NCBI RefSeq assembly: GCF_001718835.1
Contig: NZ_CP013444.1
Location: 62,001 to 126,000, forward strand
Length of the DNA stretch: 64,000 nucleotides
Source: Burkholderia cepacia
Lineage (GTDB): Bacteria > Pseudomonadota > Gammaproteobacteria > Burkholderiales > Burkholderiaceae
Direction: 5' to 3'
The notes under the pieces are model-generated. The model made no database searches, had not been told where the DNA came from, and saw only the letters and a program-made list of their open reading frames with translations. Below, piece by piece: positions 9,389 through 19,744 of this stretch (positions are counted from its first letter, which is position 1; every line of letters starts with the position of its first letter). The position numbers and the translations under genes are program-made.

Positions 9389-10282
9389 ATGCTCGACTAC
9401 GCGTTGCTCGATGCCCTCGCGGCCGTGATCCGGCATGGTTCGTTCGAGCGTGCGGCCAAGGAGCTGAACGTCACGCCGTCGGCCGTGTCGCAGCGCGTGA
9501 AATTGCTGGAAGAGCGGGTCGGCAGCGTGCTCGTCAAGCGCGGGCAGCCGTGTGTCGCGACGACATCGGGTGCGCTGCTGTGCCGTCACACCGAGCGCGT
9601 GCAGCTGCTCGAGGCCGAGCTGGGCGGGCGGATGCCGGCGCTGCCGGGCCAGATCGCGAGCGCGTGGCCGACGTTGCGCGTGGCCGTCAACGACGACAGC
9701 GTCGCGACCTGGTTCATCGACGCGGTCGGGCCGTTCTGCACGGAGCGCGAAACCTTGCTCGACCTCGTGATCGACGACCAGGATTACACGGCATCGCGTA
9801 TTCGCGACGGCAGCGTGCAGGGCGCCGTGACCGCACAGGCCGAGCCGATCCAGGGGTGCCGGTCGGAGCGGCTCGGGCGGATCCGCTATCGCGCGGTGTG
9901 CTCGCCGGCGTTTTACGAACGCTACTTCGGCGCGGGCATTACCCGCGATGCGCTGCGTCGCGCGCCGTGCGTGATGTTCAATCCGAAGGACGGGCTGCAG
10001 GCGCGTTTCATCCGGCGCGTGACGCGCGCGGATCTCGATCCGCCGCAGCACTGGATACCGCACGTCGCCGGCTATCTGCGCGCATGCGAGACGGGACTGG
10101 GATGGGGGATGTGTCCGGACCGGATGGTCGATCGCCAGCTGGCGGCGGGTGAACTGGTCGACATGTCGCGCGGGCGAACGATCGATATCGACCTTTACTG
10201 GCAGAGCTGGCGTTTGTCGATCGGCTGGCTCGACGATTTCAGCGCGGCGCTGAAGGCGCGCGCCGCGCTGTTCCTCGATTGA
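9389..10282 (+). CDS. argP: LysR-type regulator ArgP/LysG
   Basis: The 297-residue protein has an N-terminal winged helix (YALLDALAAVIRHGSFERAAKELNVTPSAVSQRVKLLE) typical of ArgP/LysG and a LysR effector domain. TAAGGA lies just upstream of the ATG. The 110-bp gap to the divergent exporter gene holds the shared promoters and, by family knowledge, the regulator's binding sites. The likely effectors are arginine and lysine. Confidence 0.9.
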   Translation: MLDYALLDALAAVIRHGSFERAAKELNVTPSAVSQRVKLLEERVGSVLVKRGQPCVATTSGALLCRHTERVQLLEAELGGRMPALPGQIASAWPTLRVAVNDDSVATWFIDAVGPFCTERETLLDLVIDDQDYTASRIRDGSVQGAVTAQAEPIQGCRSERLGRIRYRAVCSPAFYERYFGAGITRDALRRAPCVMFNPKDGLQARFIRRVTRADLDPPQHWIPHVAGYLRACETGLGWGMCPDRMVDRQLAAGELVDMSRGRTIDIDLYWQSWRLSIGWLDDFSAALKARAALFLD

Positions 10283-10345
10283 CCGAATTGACCGAACGTG
10301 ACGCGGACGGCGCGGCGCGCGAGATGCGCGCCGTGCGGCATCACG

Positions 10346-11092
10346 TCAGACGTGGTGCAGGCCGTCGAAATCGACGATCTGGACGTGGCGGCCCTGCATT
10401 TCGATCAGGCCGCGCTTCTGGAATTTCGACAGCGTGCGGCTGACCGTTTCGAGCGTCATGCCGAGATAGCTGCCGATGTCTTCGCGCGTCATCCGCAGGT
10501 TGAATTCCGACGGCGAGTAGCCGCGCTTCAGGTAACGCGACGATACGTCGAGCAGGAACGCGGCGACGCGCTCTTCGGCATTCAGCGAACCGAGCAGCAT
10601 CGTTTGCGACGTTTCGCGCACGATCTGTTCGCTCATCAGCTTGTGCATGCGCAACTGCATCGAACCGGCTTCCGAGCACAGTGCCTTGAGCGCGCTGTAC
10701 GGAATCACGCAGACGGAGCTGTCTTCCAGCGCGACCGCGGTGCGCGGATGCGTGTCGTCGCAGATGCCGTCGAGGCCGAGCGCTTCGCCGGCGAGATGCA
10801 GGCCGGTGACCTGCTCGCGGCCGTCGTGGCGCGTCGCGACGGTTTTCAGCGAACCCGAGCGCACCGCGTACAGGTTGTCGAATGCGTCGCCTTCGCGGAA
10901 CAGCGCTTCGCCGCGCTTGACGGGGCGCGCCGCGCAGATGACCGACTCGAGGCGACTGAGCGCTTCGGGCGCCAGGCCCTGCGGCATGCACAGGTGCCGC
11001 ATCGCGCACGTCGAGCAGTGCGCGGCCTGGCGAGGCGCCCAGCTACCGGCATGAGGCGTGGCGGCGGGGCGTGTGGCGACGGGCGTCAGCAT
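10346..11092 (-). CDS. fnr: FNR/Anr-type oxygen-sensing transcription factor
   Basis: A 248-residue Crp/Fnr protein. The N-terminus carries the cysteine cluster CSTCAMRHLC (C26, C29, C35) and further cysteines downstream that could supply the fourth [4Fe-4S] ligand. It has a cyclic-nucleotide-fold middle domain and a C-terminal helix-turn-helix with the FNR recognition helix (TREDIGSYLGMTLETVSRTLSKF). This indicates control of the low-oxygen regulon. The next gene upstream encodes a universal stress protein, a common member of such regulons. Confidence 0.9.
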   Translation of the reverse strand: MLTPVATRPAATPHAGSWAPRQAAHCSTCAMRHLCMPQGLAPEALSRLESVICAARPVKRGEALFREGDAFDNLYAVRSGSLKTVATRHDGREQVTGLHLAGEALGLDGICDDTHPRTAVALEDSSVCVIPYSALKALCSEAGSMQLRMHKLMSEQIVRETSQTMLLGSLNAEERVAAFLLDVSSRYLKRGYSPSEFNLRMTREDIGSYLGMTLETVSRTLSKFQKRGLIEMQGRHVQIVDFDGLHHV

Positions 11093-11236
11093 GATCGTTT
11101 ACTCCGGCGTTGAATCGACCGAATCATTGTCCCACCGCAACCTGCCGCTGTCGGGTGACAAAACGTCGCGATTCGTTATAGGCATGCAGGCATGACCGGC
11201 GACGCGACGGCGTCCGCTGCGCGCGCCGGCCGGGGT

Positions 11237-11704
11237 TCAGTTCGATTGTTCGCCGGCGTGCGCGGCCGCCGGAATCAGCAGCACGGGCAGCGTCGCGTGG
11301 CGCACGCATTGCTCGGCGATGCTGCCGAGCACGAGACGGCGGAACCCGCGGCGGCCGTGCGTGCCGAGCACCAGCAGATCGGCGCCGAACGCTTTCGCGC
11401 CGTCGAGGATCAGCGAGGAGACGTCGTTGAGCGACGTCGCTTCGGCGAACCGGGCCTCGCCCTTTACGCCCGCCGCCTGCATCAGCGGCGTGAATTCCTT
11501 CGCGAGCGCGTCGCCCTGCGCGACGAGCTGGTCGCGCAGCACGGACGGATCGTAGCCGGGCACGTTGTAGTAGATCGCGGCGTTCTCGACGACGTAGAAC
11601 GGTTGCAGCTCGGCGCCGTGCGATTTCGCGAGCGCCAGCGCGGCATCGAACGCATGGCGGGACGTGTCGCTGCCGTCGACGGCAACCAGAATACGCTTGT
11701 ACAT
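11237..11704 (-). CDS. Universal stress protein (UspA family)
   Basis: A 155-residue single-domain protein beginning KRILVAVDGSDTSRHAFDAAL. The ATP-binding glycine motif GTHGRRGFRRLVLGSIAE is near residue 125. The start at 11704 is chosen because upstream residues in the frame do not look like the family. Likely a stress or oxygen-limitation survival protein, in line with the neighbouring FNR gene. Confidence 0.9.
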   Translation of the reverse strand: MYKRILVAVDGSDTSRHAFDAALALAKSHGAELQPFYVVENAAIYYNVPGYDPSVLRDQLVAQGDALAKEFTPLMQAAGVKGEARFAEATSLNDVSSLILDGAKAFGADLLVLGTHGRRGFRRLVLGSIAEQCVRHATLPVLLIPAAAHAGEQSN

Positions 11705-12359
11705 AGTGTCTCCGAGATGCGGGTTGAAAAGGAACCGGCCGGAGGCCGGTTGCACGGCGCGCTGCTGCGACGCAGGTTAAACGAATGCCGGCGACCTTGC
11801 AGTGCCGTCGGCCATGCAGCGCGACGCCGACGTCGGTTGCGATCGGGCGAGTCGCGGCCGTTGCGTGTGCACGCCGCATGCAACGCCGCGGCCGATTGCG
11901 CCGCGGTGCCGTCGCAGGACCGTCGCTGGACGATGAGCACGTCGGTGTTCGGTGCCTGCGCAACGATCGCCGGACCGGCGCTGCGCGGGCTTCGCCATTG
12001 AAGCGTAAAAGACGTCACGCGACCTGACGTCGATCAAACGATGTGCACGTTGGAACCGCGCGGCGACATGCCGGATGCGGCGCGGACATGCTAGGAAAGC
12101 GGCGGGCAGGGCGCCGGCGATGGAAGGGCGCGCGAAGGTGCGACGGGGCGTCGCAGCTTGCGGCGCTCAGGCGCCCCGATGGATCGTGGCAGACTGATGG
12201 TCCGGTTCGCCGTTCGGGCAGTCGAATGTCTGCTGCCGCTGACGCCGTCGCAAGCGCGCGCATGCCGCTGCGCCATGATGGTGCGTGCCGTTTCACGACA
12301 CGCCGACGTCGCGACGCGCGCGGCAACGGCTGTGCAAACGGTTGCTTCAAACGCCGCGG
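11705..12359. other. 655-bp non-coding stretch between usp and a small gene
   Basis: No reading frame here looks like protein; the long frames are GC-driven. On the reverse strand 12024-12037 reads TTGATCGACGTCAG. The first half equals an FNR/Anr half-site, but the second half matches at only 3 of 5 bases, so I do not call it a site. Confidence 0.5.
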
Positions 12360-12770
12360 CTAGCGCGTCGTCGTCTTCAGCTCGATCACCCGTTCCGGCC
12401 GGCGCGCATGGCCCGGCCAGTGCTCGCGCCCCCGCATCCGGCGCACGGGGCTCACGACTTCTTCGTCGAGCGGTTGCGGCGCATCGAAGCCCTTCTCGAT
12501 CATCACGTAGCCCTCGCGCAGCGCAAGCGCCAAATGATTGCCGCCCGGCCGGCTGTCGTATCCCGCGAGGCCGTCGGCGGATTCGGGCATCGCGTTGTCG
12601 AGCGACGCATTGCTCGTCGTGATTTGATCAGGCGACATCGGTTCGCCCCGCGCGAGGCGTGCCGCTTCGCGGTTCTTGCCGTCGGTGTCGACCGTGCTGT
12701 CGTGCGTGTCGTCGTTGTCGAGCTCGATGCTGCGCGGATGCGTGGAACGCATTTGTGCAGACGATTGCAT
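12360..12770 (-). CDS. Hypothetical protein
   Basis: A 136-residue soluble protein of unknown function. The start at 12770 has GAGGAGAG 6-7 nt upstream. The middle is Asp/Asn/Thr-rich and probably disordered (SIELDNDDTHDSTVDTDG). A more ordered C-terminal part (NHLALALREGYVMIEKGFDAP) follows, ending in Arg-rich residues. It is divergent from the small gene at 13051. Confidence 0.6.
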   Translation of the reverse strand: MQSSAQMRSTHPRSIELDNDDTHDSTVDTDGKNREAARLARGEPMSPDQITTSNASLDNAMPESADGLAGYDSRPGGNHLALALREGYVMIEKGFDAPQPLDEEVVSPVRRMRGREHWPGHARRPERVIELKTTTR

Positions 12771-13050
12771 CGCGGCTCTCCTCGCGGCGAAGCGTTCCGG
12801 ATCCAAGCAAATCCCGTTCCGGGCGTGACGGGAAAAGGCGCGCGGGCGATCGCCGCGGTCGCGCGACGCGCACTGATTTGTCATGATTTATTTCAGCTAG
12901 AAGACGCGTTTTCTACAGAGTATGATTCTTTTCCTGCGAAGCGGCGACAGGGGACGCAGGATGGCCGCTTCCGCCCCGACCAGGGCGCCGCAACACCCTC
13001 ACGGACGGATCGTGAACAAAAGAAAGCAAGGGACTAGAGGTGGCGGATTC

Positions 13051-13284
13051 ATGCAAGCGACTACTGCCTTCACGCACCGCGGTTATCTGTTGAATTGCGC
13101 GCCCGCGCGTGCCAGCGACGGTTCGTTCAAGCCCTACGTCGTGATCTCCCGATCGAGCGACGGGGAGCTCGTCGCGAACCGATTTTTCCCGATCGAGCTC
13201 CAGTTCAACGACGAAGGCGACGCGATCGCGCACGCGCGCGACTGGGCCGTGCGATGGATCGACGCCAGCAGCATCGCGATCTGA
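13051..13284 (+). CDS. Small hypothetical protein
   Basis: A 77-residue protein that starts MQATTAFTHRGYLLNCAP and has AGAGGTGG upstream. It is likely an alpha/beta fold with no membrane segment or signal peptide. Its codon use matches neighbouring genes and it reads as genuine. I do not recognise a characterised family. Confidence 0.6.
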   Translation: MQATTAFTHRGYLLNCAPARASDGSFKPYVVISRSSDGELVANRFFPIELQFNDEGDAIAHARDWAVRWIDASSIAI

Positions 13285-13378
13285 CGCCGGCCCCCGGCTG
13301 AAAAACGCGGTAATCTTGGCAGACCCGTCACTTTTATTTGCGGCCGCGCGTGCAGCGCCGGCTGCCTGCTTTTTGCAT

Positions 13379-14299
13379 ATGCCGAAATCGCTTGCCCGTC
13401 AGTGGGGCCTCGAAGAAATCGTCGCCGGCTTGCGTGAGTCGCGCGAGGAACTCCATCGCACGCGCCATCCGCGCGGCATTCGCGAACTGCCGTCGCGCGA
13501 TGCGATCTGCAAGATTGTGACCGGCCTGCGCGCGTCGATGTTTCCGACGCACTACGGCGCACCGGATCTGACCGACGAGACCGTCGACTATTATGTCGGC
13601 CATACGCTGGAGAGCACGCTGCGCATCCTGTCCGAACAGATTCGGCGCGCGCTGCCGTTCCTGCCCGAGCATGCCGATACGCCGTTCGCCGAGCTCGACG
13701 AACGCGCGTTCGAGATCGCGCGCGAATTCGGCCGGCAACTGCCGGCGGTCCGCGCGCTGCTCGTCAGCGATATCCAGGCCGCCTATGCGGGCGATCCGGC
13801 CGCGCAGCACATCACCGAGATCCTGCTGTGCTACCCCGGCGTGCTGGCGATGATGCACCACCGGCTCGCGCACGCGCTGCACCGGCTTGGCGTACCGCTG
13901 CTTGCGCGATTCATCAATGAAATCGCCCACTCGGCCACCGGCATCGACATCCACCCGGGTGCGCAGATCGGCCCGAGCTTCTTCATCGACCACGGCACGG
14001 GTGTCGTGATCGGCGAGACGGCGATCATCGGTGAGCGCGTGCGCGTGTACCAGGCCGTCACGCTCGGCGCGAAAAGCTTCCCGGCCGATGGCGATGGTGC
14101 GCTGGTCAAGGGCAACGCACGGCACCCGATCGTCGAGGACGACGTGGTGATCTACGCGGGCGCGACGATTCTCGGCCGCGTGACGATCGGGCGCGGTTCG
14201 GTGATCGGCGGCAATGTGTGGCTCACGCACAGCGTGCCGCCCGGCACGAGCGTCGCGCAGGGCAAGGTTCGCGAAGGCGGGAGCGCCGAGAAGCCGTAA
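13379..14299 (+). CDS. cysE: Serine O-acetyltransferase
   Basis: A 306-residue enzyme converting serine and acetyl-CoA to O-acetylserine, the first step of cysteine synthesis. The C-terminal left-handed beta-helix hexapeptide repeats are clear (GIDIHPGAQIGPSFFIDHG, then GVVIGETAIIGERVRVYQAV). The N-terminal helical domain is longer than in E. coli CysE and resembles the SrpH/EpsC-like branch. The start at 13379 (MPKSLARQWGLEEI) is preferred over the upstream frame opening, whose residues are low-complexity. Confidence 0.88.
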   Translation: MPKSLARQWGLEEIVAGLRESREELHRTRHPRGIRELPSRDAICKIVTGLRASMFPTHYGAPDLTDETVDYYVGHTLESTLRILSEQIRRALPFLPEHADTPFAELDERAFEIAREFGRQLPAVRALLVSDIQAAYAGDPAAQHITEILLCYPGVLAMMHHRLAHALHRLGVPLLARFINEIAHSATGIDIHPGAQIGPSFFIDHGTGVVIGETAIIGERVRVYQAVTLGAKSFPADGDGALVKGNARHPIVEDDVVIYAGATILGRVTIGRGSVIGGNVWLTHSVPPGTSVAQGKVREGGSAEKP

Positions 14300-14310
14300 C
14301 GCGGCGCGCG

Positions 14311-15113
<803 letters not shown>

Positions 15114-15114
<1 letters not shown>

Positions 15115-15743
15115 TACGTATTCGTCAGGTTGACTGAGGAAGGATTCGCGACGATCGACAGGAATTCGCGCCGCGTCGACGGATCGGTGCGGAACGTGCC
15201 GAGCATGCGCGACGTCACCATCTCGACGCCCGGCTTGTGCACGCCGCGCGTCGAGATGCACTGGTGCGCGGCTTCGAGAATCACGCCGACGCCTTTCGGC
15301 TGCAGCACGTCGAACAGCGTGTCGGCGATCTGCACGGTCATCTTTTCCTGGATCTGCAGGCGCTTCGCGAACGCGTCGACGAGGCGCGCGAGTTTCGAGA
15401 TGCCGACCACGCGATGGTTCGGCAGATAGGCGACGTGCGCGCGGCCGATGATCGGCACCATGTGGTGCTCGCAGTAGCTCTCGAAGCGGATGTCCTTCAG
15501 CACGATCATTTCGTCGTAGCCGTCGACTTCGCTGAACGTGCGCGCGAGGATGTCGCGCGGCTCCAGCGCGTAACCGGCGAAGAACTGCTCGTAGGCGCGC
15601 ACGACGCGCGCGGGCGTGTCGAGCAGGCCTTCGCGTGCGGGATCGTCGCCGGCCCAGCGCAGCAGCACGCGGACGGCTTCCTCGGCCTCCGAACGGCTCG
15701 GCCGGGACGCGGCAGGTTCGGGCCGCGAGGATTTTTTACCCAT
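15114..15743 (-). CDS. folE: GTP cyclohydrolase I (type IA)
   Basis: A 209-residue enzyme that makes dihydroneopterin triphosphate from GTP. Zinc and active-site motifs are present: [34 protein letters not shown] and the third ligand in HQCISTRGV. The N-terminal 20 residues are basic and variable. It forms a two-gene unit with the downstream pteridine-reductase-like SDR. Confidence 0.95.
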
Positions 15744-15846
15744 GTATTCGCTCCATCGAGTATGGCCGCCTGCGGCGGCGGCGAGATGGGGAGCATTGTT
15801 TCATGCTTTCGACGGTCGTGCGTCGCGCGGCAACCGCGCGGCCGGC

Positions 15847-16773
15847 TCACTTCGGCCATTCGTCCTGCTCGTCGTTGAACAGCGACGCGACGACGCCGCG
15901 CAGCCACGCGGTGCGCGGATCGTTGTGGTACTTGCGATGCCAGTGCTGCTTCAGGTCGAAGCGCGGCAGTGCGAGCGGCGGCTCGACGGGCACGATGAAC
16001 GCGTGCTCCGCCGCATACACATAGCCGATCGCATGCGGCACTGTCGCGATCAGGTCGGTGCGGCTCAGGATGAACGGCAGGCTCATGAAGTGCGGCGTCT
16101 CGAGCACCGCGCGGCGCTGCATGCGCTGCTTCGCGAGATATTTCTCGAGCACCTCCTGGCTGCGCCCTTCGGCACGCACCACCGCGTGCCCGCAGGTGAG
16201 GAACTGTTCGACCGTGAACGGCGGCGCCTGTTCGAACGGATGGCCGCGCCGCATCAGGCAGACGAACCGGTGCGTGAACAATCGCTGCTGGAAGAAGTTG
16301 TTGCCGTCGAGATCGGGGAAGTAGCCGACCGCGAGATCGATCGACCCGGCTTCGAGGCCGCGACCGACTTCGTCGTGCGCGAGCGAGACCGAGCGCAGGT
16401 TCGCGTGCGGCGCGCGCGTCGCGAACGCCTGCAGCAGTTTCGGCAGGAACACGATCTCGCCGACGTCCGACAGTGCGATCGAGAACGTATGCGTGCTCGC
16501 GGCCGGGTCGAAGTCGTGCGGCGCGACGAGGCCGCGCTCGATCTGCGCGAGCGCGTCGCGGGCGGCCGGCAGCAGCGCGAGCGCGCGCGGCGTCGGTTCC
16601 ATCCCGCGCGACGTGCGCACGAACAGCGGATCGCCGAAGTATTCGCGCAGCCGCCCGAGCGCCGTGCTCACGCGCGGCTGGCTCACGCCGAGCAGGTCGC
16701 CCGCGCGGCTCACGTTGCGCGTGTCGTCGAGCGCGACGAGGTAGGGAATCAGGTTCAGATCGAGCGTGTCCAT
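15847..16773 (-). CDS. LysR-type regulator, probable pobA activator
   Basis: A 308-residue LysR protein with the winged helix NVSRAGDLLGVSQPRVSTALGRLREYFGDPLFVRTSRGMEPTPRA, of the NodD/LinR-like branch. It is divergent from pobA with a 116-bp gap, so control of pobA and the downstream pca genes by 4-hydroxybenzoate or a pathway intermediate is likely. The assignment rests on position. Confidence 0.8.
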   Translation of the reverse strand: MDTLDLNLIPYLVALDDTRNVSRAGDLLGVSQPRVSTALGRLREYFGDPLFVRTSRGMEPTPRALALLPAARDALAQIERGLVAPHDFDPAASTHTFSIALSDVGEIVFLPKLLQAFATRAPHANLRSVSLAHDEVGRGLEAGSIDLAVGYFPDLDGNNFFQQRLFTHRFVCLMRRGHPFEQAPPFTVEQFLTCGHAVVRAEGRSQEVLEKYLAKQRMQRRAVLETPHFMSLPFILSRTDLIATVPHAIGYVYAAEHAFIVPVEPPLALPRFDLKQHWHRKYHNDPRTAWLRGVVASLFNDEQDEWPK

Positions 16774-16854
16774 CGCCAGGCCAGTATCTGGGAAACGTAT
16801 ACAACATATCTCCTGAATCGCGTTGCCGCATAGTCGGGAAAGCGCTCAAATGTG

Positions 16855-16868
16855 TTCGACGATTCGAA
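16855..16868. promoter_or_regulatory. Dyad TTCGA-CGAT-TCGAA before pobA
   Basis: Perfect 5-bp arms ending 21 bp before the pobA start. The half-site resembles the arms of the larger dyad before pcaI (18136). Possible operator shared by the aromatic genes. Confidence 0.35.
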
Positions 16869-16889
16869 TTAATGTTCAGGAGACGAACA

Positions 16890-18125
16890 ATGCGCACCCA
16901 GGTCGCCATCATCGGCGCCGGCCCGTCCGGCCTTTTGCTTTCCCATCTGCTGCGCCTGCAAGGCGTCGATTCCATCCTCGTCGAAGCGCGTTCGCGCGAA
17001 TACTGCGAGAACCGCATTCGCGCCGGCGTGCTGGAGCAGGGCACGGTCGATACGCTGAACGAAGCCGGCCTCGGCGAGCGGATGCGCCGCGAGGGGCTCG
17101 AACATCACGGCATCGAGCTGCTGTTCTCGGGCCGGCGCCATCGCATCGACCTGTCCGAATTGACCGGCGGGCGCGCGATCACCGTCTACAGCCAGCATGA
17201 AGTCGTGCGCGACCTGATCGCGGCCGGTGTCGAGCACGGCCACGCGATGCATTTCGAAGTGAGCGACGTCGCGTTGCACGACGTCGAAGGCGAGCACCCG
17301 TTCGTCACGTTCAAGCATGCCGACGGCCGCGACGACCGCATCGACTGCGACTACATCGCCGGCTGCGACGGCTTCCACGGCATCGCGCGGCAGACGATTC
17401 CCGCCGAGCGGCTGAATACGTTCGAACGCGTCTATCCGTTCGCGTGGCTCGGCATCCTCGCCGACGCGGCGCCGTCGCTCGACGAGCTCGTCTACGCGCA
17501 TCACGACAACGGCTTCGCGCTGTTCTCCATGCGCTCGCCGACGGTCACACGCCTGTACCTGCAGTGCAAGCCCGACGAAAACCTCGCCGAATGGTCCGAC
17601 GCGCGGATCTGGGACGAACTGCACACGCGCTTCTCGAACGACACCGGCTGGACGCCGACCGAGGGCCGGATCACGCAGAAGAGCGTGACGCCGATGCGCA
17701 GCTTCGTGTCGGAGACGATGCAGCACGGGCGCCTCTTCCTCGCCGGCGACGCCGCGCACATCGTGCCGCCGACCGGCGCGAAGGGGATGAACCTGGCGGT
17801 GGCCGACGTCCGCGCGCTGTCCCGCGCGCTCGGCGCACGCTACCGGACGGGCGACACGACGCCGCTCGACACGTATTCGGCGACCTGCCTCGAACGCGTG
17901 TGGCGCGCCGAGCACTTCTCGTACTTCATGACGAACATGCTGCATTCGTCGCCGGAAGACTCGCCGTTCGTCAATCGCCTGAAGTTTGCCGAGCTGAAAT
18001 ACGTGACGCGCTCGCGGGCCGCCGCGCAGTCGCTCGCCGAAAACTATGTCGGGCTGCCGTTCGACGACGCGACGGCGGCCCCCGAGGGAACCCGCCTTGA
18101 CAACGCGCTGTGCGCGACTCTATGA
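16890..18125 (+). CDS. pobA: 4-hydroxybenzoate 3-monooxygenase
   Basis: The 411-residue flavoprotein hydroxylates 4-hydroxybenzoate to protocatechuate with NADPH and O2. It begins with the FAD dinucleotide motif IIGAGPSGLLLSHLL. It has the second flavin motif DYIAGCDGFHG and the C-terminal flavin motif LFLAGDAAHIVPPTGAKGMN. Length and start are those of PobA (AGGAGA before the ATG). It opens the catabolic block that continues with pcaIJBDCK. The ring-cleaving protocatechuate dioxygenase (pcaGH) is not in the window. Confidence 0.95.
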   Translation: MRTQVAIIGAGPSGLLLSHLLRLQGVDSILVEARSREYCENRIRAGVLEQGTVDTLNEAGLGERMRREGLEHHGIELLFSGRRHRIDLSELTGGRAITVYSQHEVVRDLIAAGVEHGHAMHFEVSDVALHDVEGEHPFVTFKHADGRDDRIDCDYIAGCDGFHGIARQTIPAERLNTFERVYPFAWLGILADAAPSLDELVYAHHDNGFALFSMRSPTVTRLYLQCKPDENLAEWSDARIWDELHTRFSNDTGWTPTEGRITQKSVTPMRSFVSETMQHGRLFLAGDAAHIVPPTGAKGMNLAVADVRALSRALGARYRTGDTTPLDTYSATCLERVWRAEHFSYFMTNMLHSSPEDSPFVNRLKFAELKYVTRSRAAAQSLAENYVGLPFDDATAAPEGTRLDNALCATL

Positions 18126-18135
18126 TCGGCCCATC

Positions 18136-18169
18136 GTTCGCTAATCGAATCTAGGTTCGATTGGCGAAC
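18136..18169. promoter_or_regulatory. 34-bp dyad operator before pcaI
   Basis: Two 14-bp arms, GTTCGCTAATCGAA and its inverted partner, differ at one base and flank 6 bp. The GTTCG/CGAAC ends resemble the operators of IclR-type PcaR/PcaU regulators. It lies 101 bp before pcaI, just after pobA. Likely the control site of the pca operon. Confidence 0.6.
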
Positions 18170-18269
18170 AAATACCGGGATCGACATTCGGCCCCGGCGC
18201 GGCACGCGGCACGCGCGTGTCCCCTCGACAGGCCGCGCATCGAGCCGCGGGTTCGTATCAGGAAGAGAC

Positions 18270-18986
18270 ATGGTCAACAAGATTTTCGAATCGCTTCAGT
18301 CGGCGGTGGCCGACATCCACGACGGCGCGACAATCATGATCGGCGGCTTCGGCACGGCCGGCATGCCGTCCGAGCTGATCGACGCGCTGATCGAACAGGG
18401 CGCGCGCGACCTGACGATCGTCAACAACAACGCGGGCAACGGCGAGACGGGTCTCGCGGCGCTGCTGAAGGCGAAGCAGGTGCGCAAGATCATCTGCTCG
18501 TTCCCGCGCCAGAGCGATTCGCAGGTGTTCGACGGGCTGTACCGCGCCGGCGAGATCGAGCTGGAGCTCGTGCCGCAGGGCAACCTCGCGGAGCGTATCC
18601 GTGCGGCGGGCGCCGGCATCGGCGGCTTCTTCACGCCGACGGGTTACGGCACCAAGCTCGCGGAAGGCAAGGAAACGCGCGTGATCGACGGCAAGCCGTA
18701 CGTGTTCGAGACGCCGATTCACGCCGATTTCGCGCTCGTGAAGGCGTACAAGGGCGATCGCTGGGGCAATCTCGTGTATCGCAAGACTGCGCGCAACTTC
18801 GGGCCGATCATGGCCAGCGCCGCGAAGGTCGCGATCGTGCAGGTGTCGGAAGTCGTGCCGCTCGGCGCGCTGAACCCGGAACACATCGTGACGCCGGGCA
18901 TTTTCGTCCAGCGCGTCGTCGAGGTGCCGCAGGCCGCGCACGCGGCCGAGCTGGCCGCCGAACACGCTGCATCGCAAGCCGCTTGA
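18270..18986 (+). CDS. pcaI: 3-oxoadipate CoA-transferase subunit A
   Basis: The 238-residue alpha subunit of the enzyme that moves CoA from succinyl-CoA to 3-oxoadipate. It carries the family glycine motif IGGFGTAGMPSELIDALI near residue 30 and NNAGNGETG. AGGAAGA precedes the ATG. The beta subunit gene follows after 13 nt. Confidence 0.93.
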   Translation: MVNKIFESLQSAVADIHDGATIMIGGFGTAGMPSELIDALIEQGARDLTIVNNNAGNGETGLAALLKAKQVRKIICSFPRQSDSQVFDGLYRAGEIELELVPQGNLAERIRAAGAGIGGFFTPTGYGTKLAEGKETRVIDGKPYVFETPIHADFALVKAYKGDRWGNLVYRKTARNFGPIMASAAKVAIVQVSEVVPLGALNPEHIVTPGIFVQRVVEVPQAAHAAELAAEHAASQAA

Positions 18987-18999
18987 GGGAGATATTCAG

Positions 19000-19656
19000 A
19001 TGAAACGACTGACCCGCGATGAAATGGCCAAGCGCGTCGCCCAGGACATCCCCGAAGGCGCGTACGTGAACCTCGGCATCGGCGTGCCGACGCTGGTGGC
19101 GAACCACCTCGACCCGAGCAAGGAGATCTTCCTGCACAGCGAGAACGGCCTGCTCGGCATGGGCCCCGCACCCGCGCCCGGCGAGGAAGACGACGAACTG
19201 ATCAACGCCGGCAAGCAGCACGTGACGCTGCTCACCGGCGGCGCGTATTTCCACCATTCGGATTCGTTCGCGATGATGCGCGGCGGCCACCTCGACTACT
19301 GCGTGCTCGGCGCGTTCCAGGTATCGGCGAACGGCGACCTCGCGAACTGGCATACGGGGGCGCCCGATGCGATTCCGGCCGTCGGCGGCGCGATGGACCT
19401 CGCGATCGGCGCGAAGCAGGTGTTCGTGATGATGGAGCACCTGACGAAGCAGGGCGAAAGCAAGATCGTCGCGCAGTGCTCGTACCCGGTCACCGGCGTG
19501 CAATGCGTGAGCCGCATCTATACGGATCTCGCCGTGCTCGACGTGACGGCCGACGGGCTGGCCGTGAGCGAGATCTTCACCGACCTGTCGTTCGACGAAC
19601 TGCAGAAGCTGACCGGCGTGCCGCTGATCGACGCGACGCAAAAGGCGGCTGCCTGA
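19000..19656 (+). CDS. pcaJ: 3-oxoadipate CoA-transferase subunit B
   Basis: The 218-residue beta subunit. The catalytic glutamate lies in HSENGLLGMGPAP near residue 48. It pairs with PcaI to form 3-oxoadipyl-CoA, which thiolase PcaF (not seen here) would cleave to succinyl-CoA and acetyl-CoA. Confidence 0.93.
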   Translation: MKRLTRDEMAKRVAQDIPEGAYVNLGIGVPTLVANHLDPSKEIFLHSENGLLGMGPAPAPGEEDDELINAGKQHVTLLTGGAYFHHSDSFAMMRGGHLDYCVLGAFQVSANGDLANWHTGAPDAIPAVGGAMDLAIGAKQVFVMMEHLTKQGESKIVAQCSYPVTGVQCVSRIYTDLAVLDVTADGLAVSEIFTDLSFDELQKLTGVPLIDATQKAAA

Positions 19657-19744
19657 ACCACCGACGTGCCGGCGCGTGCGCTTGCGCGCATGCCGGCGCG
19701 CTTGGGTGGACAATAGGCGCACGCCGTTTCCCCAATCTGATGCC

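Noticed and set aside
12024..12037. FNR/Anr-like box on the reverse strand
   Set aside because: Only the first half-site is exact; the second matches at 3 of 5 bases and it lies over 300 bp from the stress-protein start.
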